NCBI GenBank assembly: GCA_035524095.1
Contig: DATKPK010000268.1
Location: forward strand, 1 to 50,573
Reading direction: 5' to 3'
Length of the DNA stretch: 50,573 nt
Source: DATJUF01 sp035524095
GTDB lineage: Bacteria > Desulfobacterota > Binatia > Binatales > Binataceae
Positions 14,906 to 23,709 of the stretch are shown here, one piece after another (the stretch's first letter is position 1; every line of letters begins with the position of its first letter). The notes beneath the pieces are model-generated. The model was not told the DNA's origin. It ran no database searches and saw nothing but the letters and a program-made list of their open reading frames with translations. A program made the translations under genes and the position numbers.

Positions 14906-16133
14906 ACGCTACCGGCTGGCATGCCTGGTGACCCATCCGATTCAGTACCAGGCGCCAATGTTTCGTTATCTCGCGACCGAACCGGCGCTGGAGCTGACGG
15001 TCTTCTTTCTGACTGATCTTTCGACTGGGCCACATTATGATTCCGGGTTTTGCGCGGAGATTTCTTGGGACACTCCACTCGGCGGCTACCCTCTTCGGTT
15101 TCTGACAAAAGGCGATAATAACGGCCGGCTCTCCTTCTGGCGCCCGACGGTACATGGGCTATGGCGCGCGCTTAGTTCCGGCAATTTCGATGCATTATGG
15201 GTTCATGGCTACGGGCATCAGGCACTGCTCCGCGCGATCATCTACGCTCGAGCCATCGGGGTCGCGGTCCTTTTGCGCGGCGATTCGCGGTTCGGGCCAC
15301 CCTGGCCGAGCGCGCCGAAGCGTCGGGCCAAACGCATACTCTTGAGTGGCTTGTTCCGCCTGATAGACGCCTTCCTTGCCGTCGGCAGCTCTAATCGGGA
15401 CTATTACCGGCATTTCGGAGTTGAGGACGATCGCATTTTCATGACGCCCTATGCGGTCAATAATGACTTTTTTGCGTCCCAAGCCGCAGCAGCAACCCGC
15501 CGGCGGGAAGTTTTTCGCACAGAACTAAGACTTCCGCGAGGACATCCGATGGTGCTCTACGCTGGTAAATTGCAACGGCTCAAGCGGGTGGACGATCTGA
15601 TCGAAGCTTGCGCGGGATTCGAGCGAAAGCGGTTTGAAGAGGCGCCTTATCTCGTGATCGTGGGCGATGGTCCGGAGCGTGTCGCCCTCGAAGCCCGGGC
15701 GCGCGCGCTGCGCTTCGATTCAATAAGGTGGGCAGGGTTCAGAAATCAAAGCGAACTGCCGGCTTTCTACGACCTCTGCGACTTGCTGGTGTTACCTTCG
15801 GACAACGAGGCTTGGGGTCTCGTGCTCAACGAAGTTATGAACGCGGGCAAGCCCGTGGTCGCTAGTGATCGGGTGGGCGCCTCGAGAGATCTGATACGTG
15901 AGGGGGTCAATGGAGTGATCTTTCCGGCGGGCGACGTAGCTGCTCTGCGTAATTCGATTGCTCACATACTCGAAAATCCGGAGCGAGCTGTGCAAATGGG
16001 TAACGCCAGCCGGAAAATCATCGGCGAATGGAACTTTGAAGCTGACCGGCTAGGCCTTTTAAACGCTCTCGCAAAAATTGCAAGCGTCAAAGGGAGGCAG
16101 AGCGAACGCCTACGCGTGACATCTGCGTCATAA
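14898..16133 (+). CDS. Glycosyltransferase, GT4-type
   Basis: Cytoplasmic GT-B glycosyltransferase of 411 residues. I chose the ATG at 14898 because it gives a normal N-terminus (MNRRYRLACLVTHPIQYQAP) and overlaps the flippase stop by eight bases; the frame is open further upstream to 14757 but that part lies inside the flippase gene. The C-terminal half shows VLYAGKLQRLKRVDDLIEA, VIVGDGPERVALE and the E-x7-E motif in PSDNEAWGLVLNEVM. It should add one sugar to the lipid-linked repeat unit; donor and acceptor cannot be read from the sequence. Confidence 0.88.
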   Translation: MNRRYRLACLVTHPIQYQAPMFRYLATEPALELTVFFLTDLSTGPHYDSGFCAEISWDTPLGGYPLRFLTKGDNNGRLSFWRPTVHGLWRALSSGNFDALWVHGYGHQALLRAIIYARAIGVAVLLRGDSRFGPPWPSAPKRRAKRILLSGLFRLIDAFLAVGSSNRDYYRHFGVEDDRIFMTPYAVNNDFFASQAAAATRRREVFRTELRLPRGHPMVLYAGKLQRLKRVDDLIEACAGFERKRFEEAPYLVIVGDGPERVALEARARALRFDSIRWAGFRNQSELPAFYDLCDLLVLPSDNEAWGLVLNEVMNAGKPVVASDRVGASRDLIREGVNGVIFPAGDVAALRNSIAHILENPERAVQMGNASRKIIGEWNFEADRLGLLNALAKIASVKGRQSERLRVTSAS

Positions 16134-16220
16134 GCCGGTAATGAACTATTGTTCGCAGTTGAGGGTTTATTGGCGTAATCGCGGGAGGTGCTGCTGAGTA
16201 GCGCGAGAGGGCCGAACGAA

Positions 16221-17411
16221 TTGAGAATTCTGCACGTCACGCCTTTTTTCATGCCGGCGCGTTCATACGGAGGGCCGGTCGAATCAGTCTACCGGCTATG
16301 TCTCGGCGTCGCCGCCGCTGGATGCGAAGTACGGGTGCTCACGACCAATAGCGACGGAATTGGCCGTACGCTTGGAGTCGATACCGGCCGCATGATCGCG
16401 ATGGCTGCAGGTTTTGATGTGCGCTATCTTCGGCGCCGTGCGCGCCATGCGGTGGCGCCGTCAATCGCGTTGCCGCTGCTCGCCGAAGTCAGGCGCGCCG
16501 ACGTGGTTCATCTGACCGGGGTCTATTCATTCCCAACACTCCCGACATTGATCGCCGCAGCGGTGCTGCGCAAGCCATTGGTATGGTCGCCGCGCGGGGC
16601 GCTGCAACGATGGGCGGGGAGCCGGCGTGTTGTTGCGAAACGAATCTGGGAACTGGCCTGCAAGCCCCTCGCGGGTAGGCGTACGGTCCTGCATGTCACT
16701 TCGGAGCAGGAGCGAGTAGAGAGCCTGCAGCGATTTCCACGGCTCAGCACGGTTGTTATTCCAAATGGCGTTCGTATTCCGCAGGAACCAGCTTTTGATC
16801 CGGAAAGCGACGGTTCATTGCGGATGGGCTTTATAGGACGCCTTGATCCGAAGAAAGGTCTCGAGAACCTGCTTGACGCCTGTGCGATGGTCAAAGCTGA
16901 TGGCGCCTTGTTTAGCTTGGCGATCGCGGGCGGTGGCTCAGAACGCTACGTTCGTACGCTTCAAAATCAAGTTGCCACGCTCGGGTTGGACGGAAATGTC
17001 CGCTTTGTGGGCGAGGTCCATAACCGCGCGAAGCGCAAGTTTTTCGAGGGGATGAATCTTCTGGTCGTACCTTCGCATACAGAGAATTTTGCCCTGGTGG
17101 TGGCGGAGGCTCTGGCGTCAGGAATTCCGGTGATTGCGAGCCATGGTACACCTTGGGCGGCGCTCGAAGATAAAGGCTGTGGCCAGTGGGTAAATAATAG
17201 CCCGGCCGAACTGGCGCAGGCGATTCAGCGGATGCGCAACGCGCCATTGGCAACTATGGGAGCGCGAGGGCGGGAGTGGATGGCGGCGGATTTCTCATGG
17301 AGCGGCGCCGCGCGCGCGATGTGTAATCTCTATAGCTCGCTAGTCTATGGCAAGCCGCTGTTCGAACTCGACGAGGCTCAAACTTCCAGGGATTCCGGCC
17401 GCGCCGCCTGA
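16221..17411 (+). CDS. Glycosyltransferase, GT4-type
   Basis: GT-B glycosyltransferase. The N-terminus reads (M)RILHVTPFFMPARSYGGP, the usual opening of GT4 enzymes, if translation starts at TTG 16221, which has GAGAGGG nine bases before it. The frame also has a GTG at 16188, eleven codons earlier, but that codon overlaps its only Shine-Dalgarno-like stretch. The C-terminal part shows MGFIGRLDPKKGLENLLDA, AIAGGGSERYV and an E-x7-E motif in SHTENFALVVAEAL. Donor sugar unknown. It is 87 bases after the previous transferase and lies in the same operon. Confidence 0.87.
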   Translation: MRILHVTPFFMPARSYGGPVESVYRLCLGVAAAGCEVRVLTTNSDGIGRTLGVDTGRMIAMAAGFDVRYLRRRARHAVAPSIALPLLAEVRRADVVHLTGVYSFPTLPTLIAAAVLRKPLVWSPRGALQRWAGSRRVVAKRIWELACKPLAGRRTVLHVTSEQERVESLQRFPRLSTVVIPNGVRIPQEPAFDPESDGSLRMGFIGRLDPKKGLENLLDACAMVKADGALFSLAIAGGGSERYVRTLQNQVATLGLDGNVRFVGEVHNRAKRKFFEGMNLLVVPSHTENFALVVAEALASGIPVIASHGTPWAALEDKGCGQWVNNSPAELAQAIQRMRNAPLATMGARGREWMAADFSWSGAARAMCNLYSSLVYGKPLFELDEAQTSRDSGRAA

Positions 17412-17478
17412 TTTTCACACCGTAAAAAATTTCTGCCCGAATCCGGCAGGCTGCGGGCCGATTTTCTCTGAGCAGTCG

Positions 17479-18813
17479 GTGGCTTCCGACTTCTTAGTTA
17501 GCAGCTATCTCCTCCGGAGTGAGACACTTACGCATATCTTATTTTTGAATCGATCGTTCTGGCCCGATCGCGAGGCCACCGGCCAATTCTTCACCGAGCT
17601 TTGTGATGACTTGGCGACGGAGCATCAGATTACATTCCTCGCCGGTCCGGCCTGCCATGGGGGACATCCACTCCGAACCGCGGGTGCCAGGCTGTGGTTT
17701 CGGGAACATCGGGGACGAATCGAGATCGTGCGGACCCAAGGCACTCGGCTCTCGAAGCGGCGATTGCCGCTCCGGATGTTGAACCTGGGCAGTTATTTCA
17801 CGCTGGCCGCCGCGGCTAGCAGGACACTTGAGCGTCCCGACTTGATTGTAGCGGCGACTGATCCTCCGCTGCTCGGCTTGCTTGGTGCGCGGTTGAAACG
17901 CCGATGGAACTGTCCGTTGGTCTACAATGTCCGTGACCTCTATCCGGATATTGCCTATATCAATGGTGGCCTGCGCAGCCGCCCATTGCTCAAAGTGCTT
18001 GAGTACGCAAATCAGCGAGCTTTCGCCGCGGCCGATCGGGTGATTGTTTTGGGCGCTGACATGCGCGACCGGATCGTCGCCAAGGGCGTAGCATCCGAGC
18101 GAATCACGGTCGTGACGGACTGGGTCGATTGCGCTGCGATCAAACCCAGCGCCTCGAGTCGCCTGCGGGATACGTTTGGTGGCAAATTCGTGGTCATGTA
18201 TTCCGGCAACCTGGGACTTTCGCAACAGTTGGAGACAGTTATTTCGGCGGCTGAAAGATTGCAAAGTGAGCCGCACCTGCTCTTTGTTCTGGCCGGCGAG
18301 GGCGCACGCAAATCGAGCCTGATGAGTCAGGCGGCAGCGCGGGGCCTCAGCAACGTGTGTTTTTTACCCTATCAACCCAAGGAACTGTTGGCCGAATCGC
18401 TGAGCGCCGCCGACCTTCATCTGATCCCATTAAAAGCGGGCGCTGCGGGATGTCTCGTCCCGAGCAAGGTCTATGGCATCATGGCGGCGAGCCGGCCTTT
18501 CGTGGCCATGATGGATAGCGCATCTGAGGTGGCGCGGCTTGCTAAGCGGCACGATATTGGCTCGGTGGTGCCGCCGGGCGATGATGCGGCTTTGGCAGCG
18601 TCAGTCAGAGATCTGGCGAATCGCCCTAACGATCTCGCCTTGATGGGCCTGAAAGCGCGACAATTAGCGCTTCGATGCTTTGATCGGAGAATTGTGACCC
18701 GAAAGTTTGGCGAAGTACTGTCCGACGTTGGACGACTCGAGGAGGCCCGAAAAGCCCCTTGGTTGACGCAAGAGGACCTACGGAACGCAGATCAAATTTC
18801 CGCGCTCGGATGA
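17479..18813 (+). CDS. Glycosyltransferase, WbuB-like GT4 type
   Basis: GT-B glycosyltransferase of about 445 residues. The frame is open from ATG 17347, but that start lies inside the preceding transferase gene and adds a proline/cysteine-rich stretch with no match to the fold; GTG 17479 leaves a short lead before ILFLNRSFWPDREATGQFF. The start is uncertain. Motifs VYNVRDLYPDIAY, MYSGNLGLSQQLETVI and LVPSKVYGIMAASRPFVAM are those of WbuB-type enzymes, which transfer amino-deoxy sugars; sugar specificity here is not shown. A 7-bp inverted repeat (18809-18815 with 18842-18848) spans its stop codon. Confidence 0.85.
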   Translation: MASDFLVSSYLLRSETLTHILFLNRSFWPDREATGQFFTELCDDLATEHQITFLAGPACHGGHPLRTAGARLWFREHRGRIEIVRTQGTRLSKRRLPLRMLNLGSYFTLAAAASRTLERPDLIVAATDPPLLGLLGARLKRRWNCPLVYNVRDLYPDIAYINGGLRSRPLLKVLEYANQRAFAAADRVIVLGADMRDRIVAKGVASERITVVTDWVDCAAIKPSASSRLRDTFGGKFVVMYSGNLGLSQQLETVISAAERLQSEPHLLFVLAGEGARKSSLMSQAAARGLSNVCFLPYQPKELLAESLSAADLHLIPLKAGAAGCLVPSKVYGIMAASRPFVAMMDSASEVARLAKRHDIGSVVPPGDDAALAASVRDLANRPNDLALMGLKARQLALRCFDRRIVTRKFGEVLSDVGRLEEARKAPWLTQEDLRNADQISALG

Positions 18814-18912
18814 GCAAGCCTTGCATCTGGTGCATAATAGCGCTCATCATAGAACAACATTCGGGAAGGTTGCGCGTTCTCGGTCACAAGCTCGATCAGA
18901 TAACGAAACGGC

Positions 18913-20766
18913 ATGATTAATCCGCTTGAGATACTTATCGGATTGCCGCTCGCGGCCTTTATAGTCGCAGCCTTAATCTTACCGCTAATGAAACGGGTTG
19001 CGGTCCGCTATGCGATCGTCGCCACACCCTACAGCGAAACTTTCGAAACGCGCCGGGTTCCTTTATTGGGCGGGGTTGCGATTATCGGTGCGATCCTCAT
19101 TCCATTGCTGCTGATTGGAGCATTGCCACTCTGGATTGGGCTCCCAACGGTAGCTCTTTTGGCTGTCGGAGTTGTTGACGATCTGGTGGTCATGCGTCCG
19201 CTGATCAAGTTTGCCTTGCAACTGATCGTGGTCGCTGCTGTCGTGATCGCGGCACCCCGCTTCGCGTTAACACCATGGCGGGTCCTCAACGTGATTTTGG
19301 CAGGATTCTTCCTGCTTTCGACCGTCAATGCTTTCAATCTAATTGATGGATTGGACGGTCTGGCTGGTGGCGTGGGGATTGCCGCGGCGTTAGCGGCGGC
19401 CAGCGTCGCAGGCCTTCATGAAGATCCTCAGGCGGTCTTGCAGTGTCTCGTGATTGCGGGTGCACTAGCCGGCTTTCTGGTCTACAACCTCCATCCCGCT
19501 TCGATCTTCATGGGCGATGGAGGGGCCTTACCGCTGGGACTTTTGCTCGGGATCATGGCATTGCATGTTGGGGGCCTCAGCGGACATTCCAAGCTCGCTC
19601 ATTACTTCGTCCCGATTTTGATCATGCTGGTGCCGTTGCTCGATACCACGATTGTCAGTGTCAGCCGAATCGCGACCGGCACACCGGTTTCACGCCGCGG
19701 CCTTGACCATTCCCATCACCGTCTGCTCGCGCTTGGTCTTTCCGACGAACGCGCAGCGGCGCTATGTTGGTGCGTTGCGCTGGTGGCGGGAAGCTGCGCG
19801 GTGCTTATCGCGCTGATGAGCTACCCGTATCTAGTGGCGACGCTGCCACTGATGCTCGCGGTTTTCGGGTTGGTCGGTTTATTCATGATCGACCTGACGT
19901 TCGACTCCAATTCGCCCAGCATTGTGCATGACTATGTTCATGGTATGGCCCGCCTTGTGGTCGCGTGGACCTACAAGCGGAGGCTGGCCGAGGCGTTGTT
20001 CGATCTGGCGATTATACCGGCGGCCTACTTCGGCGCGTTTCTGTTACGGCTCGATTTCACGATTGACCAGGGCCGCGTGCACGCGATTATTGGGACGATG
20101 CCGTTTGTGATAGCGGCAACTTATGCAGCCTTTATTGTGGCAGGCGTCTATCGAGGAATCTGGCGTTATGCCGGATTTTCAGACATTTTGCGCTTCGCTA
20201 ACGGCTCGATTCTGGCAGGAATCTTCATTGTCTTAATCTCTTTGGCCTATCCGATCTCACTATCGGGCTCTATCGCAGTCCTATACGTTATTCTGCTCTT
20301 TAATTTGCTGATCGGAAGCCGCTTTTCCTTCCAGGCGATGCGCAAGGCGATGGCACTAATGGCGGTGCCATCCGACCGCGTTTTGATCGTCGGAGCGGGT
20401 GCGCTGGCAGAAAGCGCGGTGCGTTATCTCGCCTCCGGGTCTGGCCGGCTAGGAATCGTTGGTTTCGTCGACGACGACAGTTTCAAGTTTGGCAAAGTCG
20501 TGCACGGGCGGCCGATATTGGGGTCGATTGACGATCTGGAAGTGATTCTCGCCCGCACCTGGTTTAACCAGATTCTAGTCGCGGCGGAGGGGTTGCCGGA
20601 AGAACGAATGGCAGCAGTCTGGGAGTTGGCCAAGCGGCATCAGATTGCTGTGCGCCGTTTCGCGATTGGTTTGAGTGAAATCGTTTCAGTCCCGTCTGGC
20701 GGAATTGGGCAATCTGCACCAATTCCATCATTGGCAGTGAGACCAGCGGCGATGGATCGCGTATGA
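18913..20766 (+). CDS. WecA/MraY-like sugar-phosphate transferase fused to FlaA1/CapD-type N-terminal half
   Basis: Polytopic membrane protein of 617 residues in two parts. Residues about 1-335 form a polyprenyl-phosphate HexNAc-1-phosphate transferase: VGVVDDLVV (D89-D90), NAFNLIDGLDGLAGG, IFMGDGGALPLG and the His motif DHSHHRLLALG are all present. Residues about 355-480 carry four more membrane helices and 490-617 a Rossmann-like CoA_binding_3 domain (VLIVGAGALAESAVRYL, IVGFVDDDS, VHGRPILGS). This second half matches the N-terminal part of FlaA1/PglF/CapD dehydratases, but the catalytic SDR domain is absent. The enzyme probably starts repeat-unit assembly on undecaprenyl phosphate; the extra half may sense or bind a nucleotide sugar. 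That role is inference. Confidence 0.88.
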   Translation: MINPLEILIGLPLAAFIVAALILPLMKRVAVRYAIVATPYSETFETRRVPLLGGVAIIGAILIPLLLIGALPLWIGLPTVALLAVGVVDDLVVMRPLIKFALQLIVVAAVVIAAPRFALTPWRVLNVILAGFFLLSTVNAFNLIDGLDGLAGGVGIAAALAAASVAGLHEDPQAVLQCLVIAGALAGFLVYNLHPASIFMGDGGALPLGLLLGIMALHVGGLSGHSKLAHYFVPILIMLVPLLDTTIVSVSRIATGTPVSRRGLDHSHHRLLALGLSDERAAALCWCVALVAGSCAVLIALMSYPYLVATLPLMLAVFGLVGLFMIDLTFDSNSPSIVHDYVHGMARLVVAWTYKRRLAEALFDLAIIPAAYFGAFLLRLDFTIDQGRVHAIIGTMPFVIAATYAAFIVAGVYRGIWRYAGFSDILRFANGSILAGIFIVLISLAYPISLSGSIAVLYVILLFNLLIGSRFSFQAMRKAMALMAVPSDRVLIVGAGALAESAVRYLASGSGRLGIVGFVDDDSFKFGKVVHGRPILGSIDDLEVILARTWFNQILVAAEGLPEERMAAVWELAKRHQIAVRRFAIGLSEIVSVPSGGIGQSAPIPSLAVRPAAMDRV

Positions 20767-20811
20767 TCGATTACTAAGACGGGCTAGTGATACCGCAGGA
20801 GGAAGGTTTGC

Positions 20812-21174
20812 GTGAGCCGTGCCAGGCAACCGGTACATATTGAACCGAAGGGGTGGGGCCGCGAGGTCTGGATCGCTAACTCGGAGCAATATTGCGGTAA
20901 GATTTTAGAAATCCGCAAGGGTAAGAAGTGCTCTTTCCATTTTCACCAGATAAAGACTGAGTCGTTCTATCTGCGTGTCGGGCGCTTGAAGCTACGGGTT
21001 AAGGAATCGCCCGAGGCCGAGACTATCGAGGAATTCATCCTCGAGGCGGGCGAGTGCATGGACGTGCCGATCGGGCTAGTCCATCAGATGGAAGCTCTTG
21101 AAGATTCCGAGCTTTACGAGTTTTCCACTCAGCATTTCGACAGCGACTCCCATCGCTTGATCAAAGGCGATTGA
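20812..21174 (+). CDS. Small cupin, mannose-6-phosphate isomerase type
   Basis: Single-domain cupin of 120 residues. The two cupin motifs are visible: a His pair and Glu in FHFHQIKTESFYLRVG, and a His in VPIGLVHQME. GWGREVW near the start resembles the C-terminal cupin of type II phosphomannose isomerase/GDP-mannose pyrophosphorylase. Translation starts at GTG 20812 after a strong AGGAGGAAGG. It sits nine bases before gmd and is probably translated with it, so it may act on a mannose-derived intermediate or regulate GDP-mannose flow. The substrate is not known. Confidence 0.8.
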   Translation: MSRARQPVHIEPKGWGREVWIANSEQYCGKILEIRKGKKCSFHFHQIKTESFYLRVGRLKLRVKESPEAETIEEFILEAGECMDVPIGLVHQMEALEDSELYEFSTQHFDSDSHRLIKGD

Positions 21175-21183
21175 GCGACCGTA

Positions 21184-22203
21184 ATGAATAAGGTCGCTCT
21201 TATCACCGGTATAACCGGCCAAGATGGTTCGTATTTAGCCGAATTTCTACTGGGAAAGGGTTACACCGTCCACGGCGTGGTGCGCCGCAGCTCCAGCTTC
21301 GCGACGGGACGGATCGATCATTTGCGGCAGGGCGTCGATCCTGGTGTCAGCACACGCCTGCAGCTCCATTATGGCGATTTAGGCGACGCCTCGGGATTGC
21401 GGCGGATTATCGAGCAAACGCTTCCGGACGAGGTCTACAATCTAGCTGCGCAGTCGCACGTACGGATCTCGTTCGACCAGCCAGCGTACACCGCCGACGT
21501 GGTCGGGTTGGGCGCGCTGCGCCTGCTTGAGGCTATACGCGATCACAATAAGCGCCACGACCGGACGGTCCGCTACTATCAAGCGGGGTCATCGGAGATG
21601 TTCGGCAAGGTCGTCCAGATTCCGCAGCGCGAAACGACGCCGTTTCATCCGCGCAGTCCGTATGCGTGCGCCAAGTGTTATGCGCATTGGCAAACGGTGA
21701 ATTACCGCGAGGCCTACGGGCTGTTTGCGGTCAACGGGATACTGTTCAATCACGAATCGCCGCGACGCGGTGAGAATTTCGTGACCCGCAAAATCACTCG
21801 CAGCGCGACCCGGATCAAGCTAGGAATGCAAGACAGACTGTTGCTCGGCAACCTTGAGGCGCGCCGCGATTGGGGATTTGCCGGAGATTATGTCGAAGCA
21901 ATGTGGCTGATGATGCAGCAAGAACAGCCGGACGACTATGTTGTGGCGACCGGTGAGACTCACTCGGTGCAAGAATTTCTGGAGCTAGCGTTTGATCGGC
22001 TCAAGCTCGACTGGCGTAAATACGTTGAGTTCGACAGCCGCTTCATTCGGCCCTCAGAGGTTGACCTCCTGGTTGGTGACGCCAGCCGGAGCCATAAGTT
22101 GCTCGGATGGCACCCGCGGGTCAAATTTTCTGAACTTGTGGCATTGATGATTGACGCGGATTTGGAGCTTGCCACCCGCGAACAGCGTGGCCAACGCGGC
22201 TAG
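21184..22203 (+). CDS. gmd: GDP-mannose 4,6-dehydratase
   Basis: Extended SDR enzyme of 339 residues converting GDP-D-mannose to GDP-4-dehydro-6-deoxy-D-mannose with NADP. The Rossmann motif ITGITGQDGSYLAEF occupies 7-21, the catalytic Tyr-x3-Lys is Y160/K164 in SPYACAK, and SSEMFGKV and LFNHESPRRGENFVTRK match known Gmd enzymes closely. It is the last gene of the plus-strand polysaccharide locus. No GDP-fucose synthase (Fcl) or RMD reductase follows, so the final 6-deoxyhexose (fucose, rhamnose, perosamine or other) cannot be told from this window. Confidence 0.95.
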   Translation: MNKVALITGITGQDGSYLAEFLLGKGYTVHGVVRRSSSFATGRIDHLRQGVDPGVSTRLQLHYGDLGDASGLRRIIEQTLPDEVYNLAAQSHVRISFDQPAYTADVVGLGALRLLEAIRDHNKRHDRTVRYYQAGSSEMFGKVVQIPQRETTPFHPRSPYACAKCYAHWQTVNYREAYGLFAVNGILFNHESPRRGENFVTRKITRSATRIKLGMQDRLLLGNLEARRDWGFAGDYVEAMWLMMQQEQPDDYVVATGETHSVQEFLELAFDRLKLDWRKYVEFDSRFIRPSEVDLLVGDASRSHKLLGWHPRVKFSELVALMIDADLELATREQRGQRG

Positions 22204-22237
22204 GTACCACCGGTTCAAACATAAAGGTTTTTGGACA

Positions 22238-22259
22238 CGAGCGCAGTCATATGCGTTCG
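22238..22259. terminator. Hairpin between convergent genes
   Basis: CGAGCGCA (22238-22245) pairs with TGCGTTCG (22252-22259) over eight positions with one G-U, around a six-base loop. It lies between the ends of gmd and the minus-strand kinase. U-runs are poor on both sides, so termination by it is plausible but unproven. Confidence 0.4.
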
Positions 22260-22293
22260 TAAAACATCCCTTCAGATCCAGCCAGCCCGTCGT

Positions 22294-23448
22294 CTAGGTT
22301 TCAGGTATCGGGATTCGGAGCACGAACTCGGTCCCACGGCCCTCGCCTTCGCTTTTAGCTTCAATCTTCCCACCAATCAGTTCGATCAGATTTTTGACCA
22401 CTGTGAGGCCGATCCCGAGGCCTCGCTGCTGGACCTCCGGCGGAGTCTCTGCCTGGAAGAAGATATCGAAGATTTGATCGAGATCATCCTGTTTGATTCC
22501 GATACCAGTATCCCGGATTGAGATGACCTGCCATGCAGGTTCGCGCGTGACCTGCCAGACGATCGACCCGTTCTCAGGGGTAAATTTCACCGCGTTGGCC
22601 ATCAGATTGGTGAGGGCCTGCGCGAGACGGGAGCGATCGGCCATAGCGATTACCGGATCGCCGGGCAGGTTCAGTTCGACCTTCAATTTTTTTGCCTGAG
22701 CCGCAGCCTGATTGGCCTCAACGCCGTGATGGATGCATTCGCGCACATCGATTGAGGCGATATTAACTTCAAGTTTACCGAACCTTACCCGATGGAGATC
22801 GAGCAAATCATCGAGTAGAAACGCCTGATGGCGAGTCTGGCGTTCGATAACCTCAATAGCGTGCAATTGCTGTGGAGTGGGGTCGATATCCTTAAGCCGT
22901 TGCACGGCGAATAGAATCGGTTGGACCTGGTTGCGCAACTCATGCGAGAGCGTGCCGAGGAAACGCTGGCGCTGGAGTTCAAGGTTCGCGGCGCGGGCCG
23001 ATGCGATATTGCGCTCGGTCTCGGTCTCCTGAATGAACTGGTCAATAGAGGCCCGGGCACACAGGTCCATTAGATCCAGAATCCGATGGCGACCTTCGAG
23101 AATAACCTCTTCCTCGACCGCGGTTGAGGCGTCGTGCAGGATCGCGAGGAAGACTCTGCGGAAAATGGTCAACTCCCACAGAACGTCGATTACCGAATAG
23201 CCTTTGAGGCGGCGCTGATGGCCGTGTCGCCGGCTGTCAGATTCGATTTTCGAAGAAGTCTCGCCTTGCAAGGACAGTATCAGAGCGTCCGTTATAGCCG
23301 GGATGTGATCGAGCAAGTCGCTGTCGTCGAGCTCGGCCAGCCGGCGCGACTGTTCAGACTGCGTTTGCGCCGCAACCCGCCAGCGCTCAAGGATTTGGTC
23401 CTTGTGAAGTTTGAGATAATCAGCCGCGTAAGCAGTATCGATCGGCAT
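22294..23448 (-). CDS. Soluble sensor histidine kinase with RsbRD-like N-terminal domain
   Basis: Cytoplasmic histidine kinase of 384 residues, no membrane segment. Residues about 1-140 form an all-helical sensor resembling the RsbRD N-terminal domain (ILERWRVAAQ, GYSVIDVLWELTIFRRVF). The phosphoacceptor is H169 in LGTLSHELRNQVQP, followed by the N box (LMANAVKFTP), G1 (IRDTGIGIKQDDL), F (IFDIFFQ) and G2 (GLGIGLTVVKNLIE) boxes of the HATPase domain. No response regulator gene is adjacent, so it is an orphan. It is divergent from the ExeA-like ATPase across 261 bases that should hold promoters for both. Link to the polysaccharide locus is by position only. Confidence 0.88.
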   Translation of the reverse strand: MPIDTAYAADYLKLHKDQILERWRVAAQTQSEQSRRLAELDDSDLLDHIPAITDALILSLQGETSSKIESDSRRHGHQRRLKGYSVIDVLWELTIFRRVFLAILHDASTAVEEEVILEGRHRILDLMDLCARASIDQFIQETETERNIASARAANLELQRQRFLGTLSHELRNQVQPILFAVQRLKDIDPTPQQLHAIEVIERQTRHQAFLLDDLLDLHRVRFGKLEVNIASIDVRECIHHGVEANQAAAQAKKLKVELNLPGDPVIAMADRSRLAQALTNLMANAVKFTPENGSIVWQVTREPAWQVISIRDTGIGIKQDDLDQIFDIFFQAETPPEVQQRGLGIGLTVVKNLIELIGGKIEAKSEGEGRGTEFVLRIPIPET

Positions 23449-23709
23449 AGCTGAATCGTATCAGAAAGGGATAGACGGTCGGGCACGAGTCTCAAGATTT
23501 ACGCAGCGATCGCGTTGCGGGCGCTATAGGAACCAGCATTCGACCGGATGGTGCATTGTCTGAAATGCCGTCCTGTGATCGCGTCCATCCTGAATGATCG
23601 TGTGTAATTTGTAATTCTTGCAGTTAATGACTGGGCCAACAAACCTGTTAAACATACCGTTCATCTGCCGGAAAGGGTCTGGCAAAGCCGTAGGACCGTC
23701 CCACCCTCG

